Below are positions 8,902 to 17,582 of a DNA stretch of 64,000 bases, piece by piece. The stretch covers positions 78,073-142,072 of the forward strand of contig JAIQFS010000016.1 of NCBI GenBank assembly GCA_020073145.1, read 5' to 3'. Numbering within the stretch: position 1 is the first letter of the stretch; each line of letters starts with the position of its first letter. The notes under the pieces were generated by a model that saw nothing but the letters and a program-made list of their open reading frames with translations, made no database searches and was not told where the DNA came from. The stretch comes from Terriglobia bacterium (GTDB lineage: Bacteria > Acidobacteriota > Terriglobia > Bryobacterales > Bryobacteraceae). The translations under genes and the position numbers were made by a program.

Positions 8902-9930
8902 TTATTTCGATTGCGGGCGGGCCTGGCGCTCTACCAGTTCCAGGAAGAGGTTGTTCGGGTCGCGCACAATCGCGATCTTTCCCACGTTGGGGATAGGCAC
9001 CGGCTCTCCGCCCGCCGAGACGACCGTTCCGCCGCCGGCCTTGATTCTCGCCAGCAGGGCGTCCACGTCGCGTACCGTCAATTGCAGTAGCGCTGTGCCC
9101 GGGTCTTGTAGGCGCGTGTGCAAGGGTTTGCGGTCGATATCCCGAAACTCGATGAAGGTCACGACCGCGTTCGTACCCGGTATGGGCGCCCGGCTCTGCC
9201 GGAATTGCGCGCCAGGAGTGCCGGCCGTATCGGTCATCACCTTGTCGCCGTTAAACGCCGCCGGCGCGCTGGCCTGCATGTCCAACAGTCGATAAAACTC
9301 CGCTGTCTTCTCGAGGTTATCGGCGGCCACTTCGAAGCCGCCGCCGATGACGTTACCGGCCGGCGCGGTGGCCGGAACGGTAGACGGCTGCGCCAGTTCC
9401 ACAATGAAGCCATCAGGATCCTGCACGAAGAGGATCCGCGCATTGCCGCCAATCTTGGCTGGCTCGCCGCTGACTGTAAGCACGTGACCGCCCGCGCTCT
9501 TCACCCTGGCCACCACCGGATCCAGATCGCGCACGCGCAGCGCGAGGTTGGCGGCGCCCGGGTCCTGGAAGCGCGGGTGCGCCGGTTGCCGGTCGATATC
9601 CTTATACTCAATCAGCTCTACCCCCATTGCCGAACCCGGCACCTTGAGCACGACAATGCGGGACTGCGCGCCAATCGTGTTCCCCATTTTCATGACGGAC
9701 GGGTTCGGATCGAACGGCCGCGCCGCAAAACTGGGTTCCAGCCCTAGCGCACCCTGATAGAACTCCAGCGATCGGTCCAGGCTCGTGACAATGTGCCCAA
9801 AATTGCCAACCCCGATCACGTCTCCAGCCGGTGCTGGTTGCAGCGGCTGCGCCTGCAAGAGGGCCGCGGGCAGGCATAATAGCACCGATAGCGCGATCTT
9901 TCTGGCTGTAGACAAGCGTCGTTCCCCCAC
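8902..9930 (-). CDS. exported protein with two VOC (glyoxalase/dioxygenase-fold) domains
   Basis: A 342-residue protein with a signal peptide (KIALSVLLCLPAALLQAQ) followed by two vicinal-oxygen-chelate domains. The first runs about 42-180 (GNFGHIVTSLDRSLEFYQGALGL to IVELAQPS), the second about 195-335 (FEVAADNLEKTAEFYRLLDM to LFLELVERQ). Each has the DPDG/DPNN-FVE end motif, and the metal-ligand glutamates ELAQ and ELVE are present. Possible glyoxalase, extradiol dioxygenase or binding function; an exported two-domain VOC protein is uncommon outside Acidobacteriota-like genomes. Confidence 0.85.
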   Translation of the reverse strand: MGERRLSTARKIALSVLLCLPAALLQAQPLQPAPAGDVIGVGNFGHIVTSLDRSLEFYQGALGLEPSFAARPFDPNPSVMKMGNTIGAQSRIVVLKVPGSAMGVELIEYKDIDRQPAHPRFQDPGAANLALRVRDLDPVVARVKSAGGHVLTVSGEPAKIGGNARILFVQDPDGFIVELAQPSTVPATAPAGNVIGGGFEVAADNLEKTAEFYRLLDMQASAPAAFNGDKVMTDTAGTPGAQFRQSRAPIPGTNAVVTFIEFRDIDRKPLHTRLQDPGTALLQLTVRDVDALLARIKAGGGTVVSAGGEPVPIPNVGKIAIVRDPNNLFLELVERQARPQSK

Positions 9931-10002
9931 TCCCGGCTATCCTACCCTACTCTTGCCGGGTGGCGGACTCGCTTCCTCAATGGCTCCGGGCCGCGTCGGG
10001 AA

Positions 10003-10200
10003 TTACCTTTCAGGGAAGTTCTTGTCCAGGCACTCCGGACATAAGCCGTGGCTCACACGCGTCGGGCGCTTGATGATGTAGGCCATCACCCGGTCCCACT
10101 GAGTCCCTGTTGGCGGATGCCGCTGGGCGCGCTGGCAGTACATACACATAATGATCGTTCCAGACTCGTCACGGTACTCGTCTTCCAGTCGCTCTGTCAT
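10003..10200 (-). CDS. small zinc-ribbon protein (CxxC...CxxC)
   Basis: About 65 residues with MCMYCQRAQ, TQWDRVMAYI and VSHGLCPECLDKNFPE. This short Cys-pair module, with Trp and SHGxCPEC, is familiar as a tail appended to PAS/response-regulator proteins; here it stands alone. The four cysteines probably bind zinc. The ATG at 10200 is preferred over the ATG at 10233 because a regulatory-looking direct repeat (10214-10231) would otherwise lie inside the gene. No function is assigned. Confidence 0.6.
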   Translation of the reverse strand: MTERLEDEYRDESGTIIMCMYCQRAQRHPPTGTQWDRVMAYIIKRPTRVSHGLCPECLDKNFPER

Positions 10201-10213
10201 TAAGCTTCGCGTT

Positions 10214-10231
10214 CTGTAACCCGGCTGTAAC
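10214..10231. promoter_or_regulatory. direct repeat CTGTAAC x2, 11-bp spacing
   Basis: CTGTAACCCGGCTGTAAC consists of two identical 7-base half-sites separated by 4 bases, i.e. one per helical turn. This is the geometry of OmpR/PhoB-type response-regulator boxes. It lies between the divergent zinc-ribbon gene and the TolB/TPR gene. The repeat is seen; the regulator is inferred only. Confidence 0.4.
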
Positions 10232-10400
10232 ATTGGGCAAGCCGGACGGATAGCCCCGAGACGCCGCCGAGAACCGCCGGATCTTTCGAATCGTACCGGG
10301 TTCTTAAATTATTCGACAGAACCATGCGAACTCACAATCGAAAACAGGCACTGCAACGTTGCAATCCTGCGATCTCAACGTGTTATTCTCGCTGGAAGCC

Positions 10401-12224
10401 ATGCTGCCCGAAGGCGCCAACTCGACTCACCCGCCGTTGGAGGTGGTCCGCGCATCCCTCGAACACGTGCTGGCCGCGCCTAGTTTCGGGTCCAAGCGCC
10501 GCAGCGCCTTGCTCCGCTACTTGGTGGAGCGCACCTTGGCTGGCCAAGGTGAGGCGCTCAGCGAGTATAGCATCGCGCTCGATGTGTTCCGTAAGCCGGA
10601 ATCGTTCGATCCGCGCAGCGAATCCACCGTCCGGGCCGAGATGAGCCGCCTCCGCAAGACCCTGGCGGAATACTATGAAAACGGTGGCGCCGGCGACCTC
10701 TGCCGCGTGGAATTCCCGGCTCGCGGATATGCGCCTTCGTTTGTCTGGGCAAACCTCGCTAAGACGGAGCCGCCGCCCCGGCCTTCTCCCCGCCACTGGC
10801 GGCGCTGGGTCTCGGCCGCGGGACTCCTGCTCCTGGTGTCGGGTGCCGGAATCCTGTGGCGTCTCCGCTCCGCCCCTCCTCTCGTACGCTCCGTCATCGT
10901 CCTCCCTTTCGTCAACCTCACGGGCGATCCCGCCAACGACTATCTCACCGACGGGTTGACCGAAGGGTTGACCGACGCGCTGGCGCATGTCGCGTCCCTG
11001 CGAGTGGTCGCCCGCACCAGCGCCTTTCAATTCAAGGGTAAGGCTGCGGATATCCGGGAGATTGGCCGCAAAGTCAACGCCGATGCCGCCGTCGAAGGGA
11101 GCCTGCGCAAGACCGAGACCGGCCTGATGGTGACCGTGCAGGTGAACCGCACCGCCGATGGCTACCACGTCCTGTCCCGGGTCTTTGACGGCGGCCCGCG
11201 CGAAGAGGGCCGCATCCAGGCTGATATGGTGCTGCCGGTGCTCGCCGCCCTTCGCCCCGGCGTCATTCCGCCTGGCGGACGAACTCCGGACCCGGAAGCC
11301 TTCGATCTCGTCCTGCGAGCGCGCGCTTTGCGCGGCTACGGACTGCCCGACAAGTTTAACCGCCAGGTCGGCCTCCTCAATCAAGCCATCCAGAAGGACC
11401 CGGAATACGCCGGCGCCTATGCCGAGTTGGCCAGCGCCTATGCCGGCGCGGCCACCAATGCCTTCCTCGATCCACTCGGCGCTGCCGTCCAGGTCAAAGC
11501 CGCCGCCGCGCAAGCCATCGCACTGGATCCCACGTCCGCCACGGCCTATGCGGCCGAGGGGTACGTCAACGCCATGGTCCTGGCCAACTGGAAACTGGGA
11601 GAGGATGAGATCCGGAGTGCTCTCCGTTTGCAACCTCAGAGTGCTTCGCTCCATCAGCGCCTGGGCCTGGTTCTGCTGGTGCAGGGGCATTTTCAACCCG
11701 CGCTGGCGGAAGTACGCGCGGCCGCTGTGCTCGATCCCCTGGTGCCGGCCACGGGCTCGTCCATTGGCATGGTCTATTTCATGCAGCGCCGATACTCGGA
11801 GGCTCTGACGGAATGGCGGAATCTGGCCGCGCTGCACCCGGACGCCATCGCGCTGCGTTCGCTCGTAGGGATGGCGCTGGAAGCAAAGGGCGACTACTCC
11901 CAGGCCGAGACGGAATACGCCGCCCTCGCAGTGCAGGACCCGCACGACTCGCAGTTGCGGATGATGCATCTGTTGGCCGTTTGCGGGCGTCGTCAGGAGG
12001 CCCGGAAGCTTCTCGAGACAATCGATCCAACCGGCCCCGGCGACGCCCTTGATTTCGCCGCAACCTATGGCGCGCTCGGCGACCGCGACCAAGCCTTCGT
12101 CTGGATCGCGCGGGCCTGGGAGCACCGGTCTAGCTGGATGCTCAAGGTGCATCCCTTTCTGGATCCCCTGCGCGGCGATCCCCGCTACGCCGGTTTCCTC
12201 AAGCTCGCCGGCTTTGTCCTCTAA
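10401..12224 (+). CDS. TolB-domain/TPR signalling protein with N-terminal regulator-like domain
   Basis: About 607 residues. An N-terminal domain (about 10-110) contains LLRYLVERTLAGQ, LSEYSIALDVFRK and VRAEMSRLRKTLAEYY, matching the start of the protein at 56027. One transmembrane helix follows (WVSAAGLLLLVSGAGILWRL), then a FlgO/TolB N-terminal-like domain (VIVLPFVNLTGDPANDYLTD to ADGYHVLSRVFDG) and about 300 residues of TPR repeats. Such proteins are thought to act as membrane-tethered regulators with a periplasmic sensor, similar in plan to CadC-type regulators. The ATG at 10401 is preferred; a TTG at 10359 would add 14 residues. Confidence 0.83.
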   Translation: MLPEGANSTHPPLEVVRASLEHVLAAPSFGSKRRSALLRYLVERTLAGQGEALSEYSIALDVFRKPESFDPRSESTVRAEMSRLRKTLAEYYENGGAGDLCRVEFPARGYAPSFVWANLAKTEPPPRPSPRHWRRWVSAAGLLLLVSGAGILWRLRSAPPLVRSVIVLPFVNLTGDPANDYLTDGLTEGLTDALAHVASLRVVARTSAFQFKGKAADIREIGRKVNADAAVEGSLRKTETGLMVTVQVNRTADGYHVLSRVFDGGPREEGRIQADMVLPVLAALRPGVIPPGGRTPDPEAFDLVLRARALRGYGLPDKFNRQVGLLNQAIQKDPEYAGAYAELASAYAGAATNAFLDPLGAAVQVKAAAAQAIALDPTSATAYAAEGYVNAMVLANWKLGEDEIRSALRLQPQSASLHQRLGLVLLVQGHFQPALAEVRAAAVLDPLVPATGSSIGMVYFMQRRYSEALTEWRNLAALHPDAIALRSLVGMALEAKGDYSQAETEYAALAVQDPHDSQLRMMHLLAVCGRRQEARKLLETIDPTGPGDALDFAATYGALGDRDQAFVWIARAWEHRSSWMLKVHPFLDPLRGDPRYAGFLKLAGFVL

Positions 12225-12243
12225 CCACTTCGCGCCGCCAAGT

Positions 12244-13782
12244 CTACACCCCCGCGGCCACCACGGTCCCGGGCGGAGCGCTCACCGTATCCATCCGCCC
12301 CAGCCGTTTCCGGAATTGCACATGCCGGAGGCGCGTCAGTTCCACCAGCGGCCGCCACACCGTGCTCACCAGGTCGTGCCGGATCAGGAGATGCCACAGC
12401 CGGTTGGAGCGCTTGTAGAGGCACGACATTGCCAGATACGGCGGCACGGCGAGCCAATCGTGCGGCCGGCGCCGCCAGATCGATCGGTACGAGAACAGGC
12501 GCTCGTAGATCCACGCGTACCCCTGCTCCAGTTCCTCCGGCGTCATGTGTTTCGGGCGGAACACCGCATGTGCCGTGTCGTACCTGTCCCAGTTGCGGTG
12601 CAGTAGACGTCCCTCCGCCTCCATCTGCCGGAACAGAGGCGTGGCCGGATACGGCGTGAGAATGTGAAAGGTGGCGCACTCCAGCCGATTCTCCTCCACC
12701 CACTCCGCCGTTCGCGCGAACACATCTTTTCGGTCGTGGTCGAACCCCAGCACAAACGAGCCGTTCACCTGGATGCCATGGTCATGCAGCATCCGCACCC
12801 GGCGCGCATAGTCGGCGGTCTTCGGTGTTTTCTTCCGCGCGTCGGTCAGGTTCTGGTCCGAGAGCGATTCAAAGCCCACGAACACGCCCGTGCACCCGGC
12901 CAGCGCCATCGCGCGCACCACCGCCGGATCATCGGTCACGTCGATCGACACCGCCGCGCTCCAGATCCGCTTCAGCGGCTCGAGTGTCTGGCACAGAGCG
13001 CGCAGATACTCCGGCCGCGACCCGAGATTGTTGTCGATGAACACGGCGTACGGCTGCCCGTCCGCCTCAAATTCCGCCGCGATCTGCGCGGGCTCCCGCA
13101 TCCGATACGGCATCCGTAACCCATCGGTGGCCAGATAACAAAAGCCGCACCGGCTGTGACACCCGCGCGTGGCGATCAGGCTGGTGGTGGTGAGAAAACT
13201 CGGTCGTGGCAGAATCGCCCGCCGCGGCGCGGGATCGGTGCGGTAATCGTTCTCATACGTTGCGATATACCGGGACTGCAACCGCCCGGCCTCCACATCC
13301 GCCAGGATCCGCGGCCACAGTTGCACCCCGTCTCCAAGCGCCAGGGCATCGGCGTGCGGCGCGCACTCCTCCGGGCACGACAATACGTGCAGGCCGCCCA
13401 GAATCACCTGGCTCCCGCGCGCCCGGTACCAACCGGCCAATTCGAAGGCGCGCCGCGCAAACGTCAGGTGTACCGTGATCCCCACCACCTCCGGCAGCGG
13501 ATGTGCCGGCGGCCTCCCGTGCAGCAGGTTCTCATCCCAATACTGCACGGTCCAGTGGGCCGGCGTTGTCGCCGCGAAGCTGGTCAATGCCAGCGTGGGG
13601 GTGAGCACGTGCTTGCCGAAGCTCGCATTCGCATCCTTGGGATAGAACGGATTGATCAGAAGGGTGAGCCGCCTCTGTACCGGACTCGCCGGCGCGGAAG
13701 CATCGAGCCGCGGCGCTTCCGTCATCTCACGCGGCATCCAGCGCCGGCGAGGCGCGGCAAATGGCGTCGAGGTCGCTTTCAT
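12244..13782 (-). CDS. B12-binding-domain radical SAM protein
   Basis: About 512 residues. An N-terminal cobalamin-binding-like domain (LTLLINPFYPK, VVGITVHLTF, VILGGLHVLSCPEE) precedes a radical SAM TIM barrel with the cluster motif RGCHSRCGFC (Cx3Cx2C, residues about 208-215). The C terminus with PYPATPLFRQMEAEGRLL and NWDRYDTAH resembles the DUF4070-type tail seen in hopanoid methylases and related methyltransferases, so a B12-dependent C-methylation is likely, substrate unknown. The ATG at 13782 is favoured: a strong promoter (-35 at 13818-13813) overlaps the alternative TTG start at 13818. Confidence 0.87.
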   Translation of the reverse strand: MKATSTPFAAPRRRWMPREMTEAPRLDASAPASPVQRRLTLLINPFYPKDANASFGKHVLTPTLALTSFAATTPAHWTVQYWDENLLHGRPPAHPLPEVVGITVHLTFARRAFELAGWYRARGSQVILGGLHVLSCPEECAPHADALALGDGVQLWPRILADVEAGRLQSRYIATYENDYRTDPAPRRAILPRPSFLTTTSLIATRGCHSRCGFCYLATDGLRMPYRMREPAQIAAEFEADGQPYAVFIDNNLGSRPEYLRALCQTLEPLKRIWSAAVSIDVTDDPAVVRAMALAGCTGVFVGFESLSDQNLTDARKKTPKTADYARRVRMLHDHGIQVNGSFVLGFDHDRKDVFARTAEWVEENRLECATFHILTPYPATPLFRQMEAEGRLLHRNWDRYDTAHAVFRPKHMTPEELEQGYAWIYERLFSYRSIWRRRPHDWLAVPPYLAMSCLYKRSNRLWHLLIRHDLVSTVWRPLVELTRLRHVQFRKRLGRMDTVSAPPGTVVAAGV

Positions 13783-13789
13783 GAAGAGT

Positions 13790-13818
13790 ACTTTACACCG
13801 TAAAGAACACGATGTCAA
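13790..13818 (-). promoter_or_regulatory. promoter with embedded palindromic operator for the radical SAM gene
   Basis: Read on the minus strand: TTGACA (13818-13813), a 17-base spacer, then TAAAGT (13795-13790). The spacer and -10 carry the perfect palindrome CTTTACGGTGTAAAG (6-base arms, 13805-13791), placed where a repressor would block RNA polymerase. The predicted transcript start lies at about 13783, next to the ATG at 13782, suggesting a nearly leaderless mRNA. Operator function is inferred from position and symmetry. Confidence 0.6.
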
Positions 13819-13955
13819 TGGGCGGGCCTCGGGTCTGTATGCCTCTGGCCTGGGCGAGCGCGAAGCACCCTGTCTGGGATTATGCGGGTGACTCGGCTTC
13901 AGGCCGGAGCAACCAGAGCCTTATGCCAAGACAAAGAAATCGGCCGGACCGCGTA

Positions 13956-15269
13956 CTACGCGAACGTGATGACCGCCCCCAATACCGTGCGGTCCCCCAC
14001 CGCCTGGATGGCTTCGCGTGTCCGTTCAATCGGATAGGTCGCCGTGATCATCGACTTCATGTCAATCTCGCCCCTCTCGATCAGTTTCACGTATCGCGGA
14101 ATGTCGCGCAGCATATTCAATCCGCCCTGCTGGCCGGAATAGAACGTCCGCCCGCGGTTGGAGAATTGCGCCGCATTGAAGCTCACGTTGCCGCGCCAGG
14201 CCACCCCCAGCATCACGATATGGCCTCCCGCGCGGGTGAAGTCGAAGCACTGTTGCAGCGGAAGAATGGCCGAGGGATCCGGTCCCACCTCAACCTTGGG
14301 TGGAAACCAGTCGCTGCCCACGGCGTTGATGGTGAAGTCAGCGCCATCCGGCACCGCCAGGAAGCCTTCGCCGGAAATCCGCCCGCCGGCGAACCGGCGG
14401 CCGCCCGTGGTGTCCTTGCACAGCGAATGAATCTTGGCGACTAATCCGTTGCCTTCCGCGTTCGGATCGAGCGCGATCGTCCCGCCCACCTTCAGGGCGA
14501 TCTCGCGCCGCGCTCGGATCGGTTCGATCACAATCACCTGGCCGGCGTGGGCGAGCCGCCCGGCCTGCACCGCGCCCATCCCTACCGGACCTGCGCCCTG
14601 CACGATCACGTTCCAGCCCGGCTCGATCGGAACCAGATCGCGGCCGGCAGCCAGCCCCGTGCCGACGGTATCGCCGAGCAGCGTCAATTGCTCCGCCGGA
14701 AGATCGGTGAACACCGGGCAGCAGTACTCCTCCGGCACCACCATGATTTCGCTCAACCCACCCAGCCCCGCCTGCTCGAAGATCGGCGTCCCGTCCGCCA
14801 ACTCGGCCAGCGGATGAGCCGGAGCGGTATCGAGAAACTGGCACCAGTCCGCCCGGCCGTGCAGACACTGATAGCAGACGCCGCATTGCGGTGTTCCGGG
14901 CACCACCACGCGGTCCCCTTTTTGCACGCGCTTGACGAGCGCGCCCACCTCTTCGACAATGCCCATTCCGGAATGGTTGGGGATGGATGCCTGCGCCACG
15001 TTTGCGGTGCTCAGCGCGCCGCCGACGATGGTGTAGCAGACGGCGGACGCCTGCGTGCGCACCAGGACCTCGCGCGGCTGGATCGCGTGCAGCCGGAGTT
15101 CTTCAACCGACGCGCCCGTGCCGTGCCGGACAAAGGCCTTAAAGCGACGCCCCGCATTGGTTCCCGTAAGTTGTGCCGGGGCTTGCCCCGTGACTTGCGG
15201 CGCCAAGGCCATCCCGCCGGCGGCGGCCGCCGCTCCTCTGGTCAGCATCTTCCGTCGCGAAATCGGCAT
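13956..15269 (-). CDS. Tat-exported zinc-dependent MDR alcohol dehydrogenase
   Basis: 437 residues. The N terminus SRRKMLTRGAAAAAGGMALA is a twin-arginine signal with cleavage near VTGQA. The enzyme body has the structural zinc loop CGVCYQCLHGRADWC (four Cys), NHSGMGIVEEVG with the catalytic-zinc neighbourhood, and the Rossmann loop QGAGPVGMGAVQAG. Catalytic Cys appears as ASAVCYTIVGG. MDR enzymes are normally cytosolic because they need NAD(P); a Tat signal implies the folded holoenzyme with cofactor is exported, or that another cofactor is used. Upstream gene of the radical SAM protein, about 170 bases apart. Confidence 0.85.
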   Translation of the reverse strand: MPISRRKMLTRGAAAAAGGMALAPQVTGQAPAQLTGTNAGRRFKAFVRHGTGASVEELRLHAIQPREVLVRTQASAVCYTIVGGALSTANVAQASIPNHSGMGIVEEVGALVKRVQKGDRVVVPGTPQCGVCYQCLHGRADWCQFLDTAPAHPLAELADGTPIFEQAGLGGLSEIMVVPEEYCCPVFTDLPAEQLTLLGDTVGTGLAAGRDLVPIEPGWNVIVQGAGPVGMGAVQAGRLAHAGQVIVIEPIRARREIALKVGGTIALDPNAEGNGLVAKIHSLCKDTTGGRRFAGGRISGEGFLAVPDGADFTINAVGSDWFPPKVEVGPDPSAILPLQQCFDFTRAGGHIVMLGVAWRGNVSFNAAQFSNRGRTFYSGQQGGLNMLRDIPRYVKLIERGEIDMKSMITATYPIERTREAIQAVGDRTVLGAVITFA

Positions 15270-15433
15270 GTGCGGTTCCTCCGGGATGGTGTGAGAAATT
15301 CAGGAGCCGGGCCAGACCAGTGGTTGGCTCAAGCTCTCAAGATACCGCGTCCGGGTGTCCGCCTTCTTTCTTTTTCGTCGTTTCGCAAGAAATGGCGATT
15401 CCTTTTCCCGCCCTCGGGTAATACTGTTCAGAC

Positions 15434-15978
15434 ATGGCCAGAACGCCTGAATTCCTGGTTCGCGATGCCCGCCGGGGCAGGGAACGGGCATTCCTGCGCC
15501 TCTTCGACGACCACCACTTCCCGCTGTTCCGCTTCGCCTGGCGTCTGACGGGCTCCCTCGCCGATGCCGAGGACGTCGTCCAGGAATGCTTCCTCGCCCT
15601 GCTCAGTCCCGCCTGCGGCTTCGATCCCGCGCGCACCTCGGTCCGCAGCTATCTGTTCGGCGTGGTCCGCAACCAGTCGCTGAAGCGCCTGCGACGCAGG
15701 GAGCAGAGTGCCGTGCCGGAACGCGCCGATCTTCGCACACCGGAATCGGAAGCGCTGCGCGGTGAAATGGCCGAAGCCGTGGCGGATGCCATTGCCGGGC
15801 TTCCCGAGTCCCAGCGCGAGGTGCTGCTGCTGGCCCACTACGAACATTGCCGTTGGCGGATATCGCGGAGATCGCCGAACTGGAAATCACAGCCGTCAAA
15901 TCGCGCCTGCAAAGGGCGCGCGCCACACTGAGAGAAACCCTGGCGGCGTACGCGCCGCGAAAGGAGCGGGCTCTATGA
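15434..15978 (+). pseudogene. ECF-type sigma factor, frameshifted in region 4
   Basis: Region 2 is intact (FLRLFDDHHFPLFRFAWRL, DAEDVVQECFLALL) and the linker leads into region 4 (DAIAGLPESQREVLLLAHYEH). There the frame breaks: the sequence reads CATTGCCG near 15848, and one more T restores H-LPLADIAEIAEL and the recognition helix ITAVKSRLQRARATLRETL, ending at a TGA (15976-15978) that overlaps the next ATG by 4 bases. The as-read frame instead ends at 15931 with an unrelated Arg-rich tail. Either a real loss of the -35-binding helix or a one-base sequencing error. ATGA coupling strongly supports the restored frame. No SD stands out. Confidence 0.85.
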
Positions 15979-16571
15979 ACGATACCGAACTCGATCGCTT
16001 GTTGGATTCCTGGGAAGCGCCGGCTGCCCCTTCCTCCTTGCGGCAAGACCTGCGCGCGCACTTTCCCCGTCCCGAACGGCGGGAATTCCTCCGCCCGCTG
16101 CGATGGGCTCTAGCGATTGGCGTTGCGTCAGTCGCGCTGGCGGTCGGCGTGGCGCAGACCAGCGAGAGTCAGTGGAACTATCGGGTTGTCCGCGTCTTCA
16201 ACCAGATCTACGAGCATCTTCAGGGAGTGATTGAAGTTCACCAGGTCACCAGCATCGTGGCTGAGATCCGCAAGGCGGAGCCGAAGGTCTATGTGGACGG
16301 GCAATTGGTTGCGCCCCTGGAGTTTGGCCGTGCAACCCTGATGGATGTGCAGGTGGCGGGAGACGGCGTTTACTCGATCACTTTGTATCGCAATACCCGC
16401 ACATTCGATGCCGCCAACCGGCCGACCGGCTGGGTCCAATCCGGCCATTTTCACGGCAGCGTGATCGAATTTCGGGCGGGCGTCCGGCAGGTCCGCATCG
16501 AATGCAGCAAGCCGATTGTCGACTCCGATCGCCCTGTCTTCGTCAGGCGCCGGACGGAAGGAACCCGCTAG
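15975..16571 (+). CDS. predicted anti-sigma-like single-pass membrane protein
   Basis: 198 residues: a cytoplasmic N terminus of about 45 residues (DTELDRLLDSWEAPAAPSSL), one transmembrane helix (PLRWALAIGVASVALAVGVA) and a periplasmic domain of about 130 residues. The gene overlaps the sigma-factor stop by ATGA and so was translationally coupled to it, the classic sigma/anti-sigma arrangement. The zinc-binding HxxxCxxC motif of ZAS anti-sigma factors is absent. Function as anti-sigma is inferred from context; the periplasmic domain is not recognised. Confidence 0.72.
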   Translation: MNDTELDRLLDSWEAPAAPSSLRQDLRAHFPRPERREFLRPLRWALAIGVASVALAVGVAQTSESQWNYRVVRVFNQIYEHLQGVIEVHQVTSIVAEIRKAEPKVYVDGQLVAPLEFGRATLMDVQVAGDGVYSITLYRNTRTFDAANRPTGWVQSGHFHGSVIEFRAGVRQVRIECSKPIVDSDRPVFVRRRTEGTR

Positions 16572-16698
16572 GCCCGCCTCGTCAAAATCCCGGCAAATCC
16601 TCCCGCCGCTGCTGCGGACCCGCTTCCGCCCTGATAGAGTAAACAGGTGGCGTTTTCACCAACGCCGCATTCGCCATTGTTTTTATCAGGAGTCAGTC

Positions 16699-17562
16699 AT
16701 GGACACGGTCCATCGCACCAAATTTGCGATTCTGCCCCTGCTGTTGCTAGGTACGATGGTCGGCGTGCCGGCCCGCGCCCAGATCAACCTCTCCGGCGTC
16801 TGGCAGAATCAGCTCGATGAGGATTTTCCCGATCGCCTCGCCGGTCCCGAACTAGGCGACTATGCCGGGCTCCCCATCAATGCTGCGGACCGCCTGCGCG
16901 GGGAAACCTGGGATGCCTCTCTAATCACTCTGCCGGAATATCAGTGCCGCGTGCATCCGTCCGACTACGCGCCTAGCTTCGCTGACTTCCGCATGTGGGA
17001 AGAGTACGACCGCGAAACCCAGAACCTGGTCGCCATTCACATGCACCACTTCGCTTGGGCCACCGAGCGCACCATTTGGATGGACGGCCGTCCGCATCCT
17101 CCCGACTATGCACTGCATACCGCTATGGGTTTTTCTACCGGCAAGTGGGAGGGAGATATCCTTACCGTCACCACCGATCACTTCAAAGAAGGCTGGGTCC
17201 GCCGAAACGGCCTCGCTCGCAGCGACCGCGCCGTCGTCACCGAACACTTCATTCGCCATGACAACCAGCTCACCTGGGTCACCGTGGTGAACGATCCGGT
17301 CTATCTCACCGAGCCCTTGTATCGATCCAGGGATTACGTCTTGGGCTTGGCCGGGCAGATCGCCCCCTACCCCTGCGAAAGCGTCGAGGAAATCATCCGC
17401 CCGAAAGAGGCCATCCCACATCACCTGCCGGGCACCAACACTTTCAACAAGGAGTACCAGGAGCGCCATGGGATCCCGGTGGAGGCCGCCATGGGCGGTG
17501 CGGAAACCATGTATCCCGAATACCGGTCCAAGCTGGTCGGCGCTGGCGTTCAGCCCAAATAA
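16699..17562 (+). CDS. secreted protein, W-GD-L-V-TT family (paralogue of 1385)
   Basis: 287 residues with a signal peptide (KFAILPLLLLGTMVGVPARAQ), then NLSGVWQNQLDED and the family core GKWEGDILTVTTDHFKEGWVR, RSDRAVVTEHFIRHDNQLTW and NDPVYLTEPL. AGGAG lies about 8 bases before the ATG at 16699. It heads a rightward set: MBL-fold hydrolase, another family member, carboxylesterase, NTF2-like protein. Function unknown; the pairing with exported hydrolases suggests an accessory or enzymatic role in periplasmic breakdown. Confidence 0.83.
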   Translation: MDTVHRTKFAILPLLLLGTMVGVPARAQINLSGVWQNQLDEDFPDRLAGPELGDYAGLPINAADRLRGETWDASLITLPEYQCRVHPSDYAPSFADFRMWEEYDRETQNLVAIHMHHFAWATERTIWMDGRPHPPDYALHTAMGFSTGKWEGDILTVTTDHFKEGWVRRNGLARSDRAVVTEHFIRHDNQLTWVTVVNDPVYLTEPLYRSRDYVLGLAGQIAPYPCESVEEIIRPKEAIPHHLPGTNTFNKEYQERHGIPVEAAMGGAETMYPEYRSKLVGAGVQPK

Positions 17563-17582
17563 GAACCATGAGGGAACGAGTC

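Noticed and set aside
10383..12152. 589-codon antisense open frame inside the TolB/TPR gene
   Set aside because: Product is His/Gln/Gly-rich with no domain logic; the plus-strand frame has clear TolB and TPR motifs. GC-rich shadow.
15708..15974. N-terminal extension fused to the anti-sigma-like protein
   Set aside because: The extension is the sigma-factor sequence read out of frame; the ATG at 15975 overlaps the restored sigma stop.
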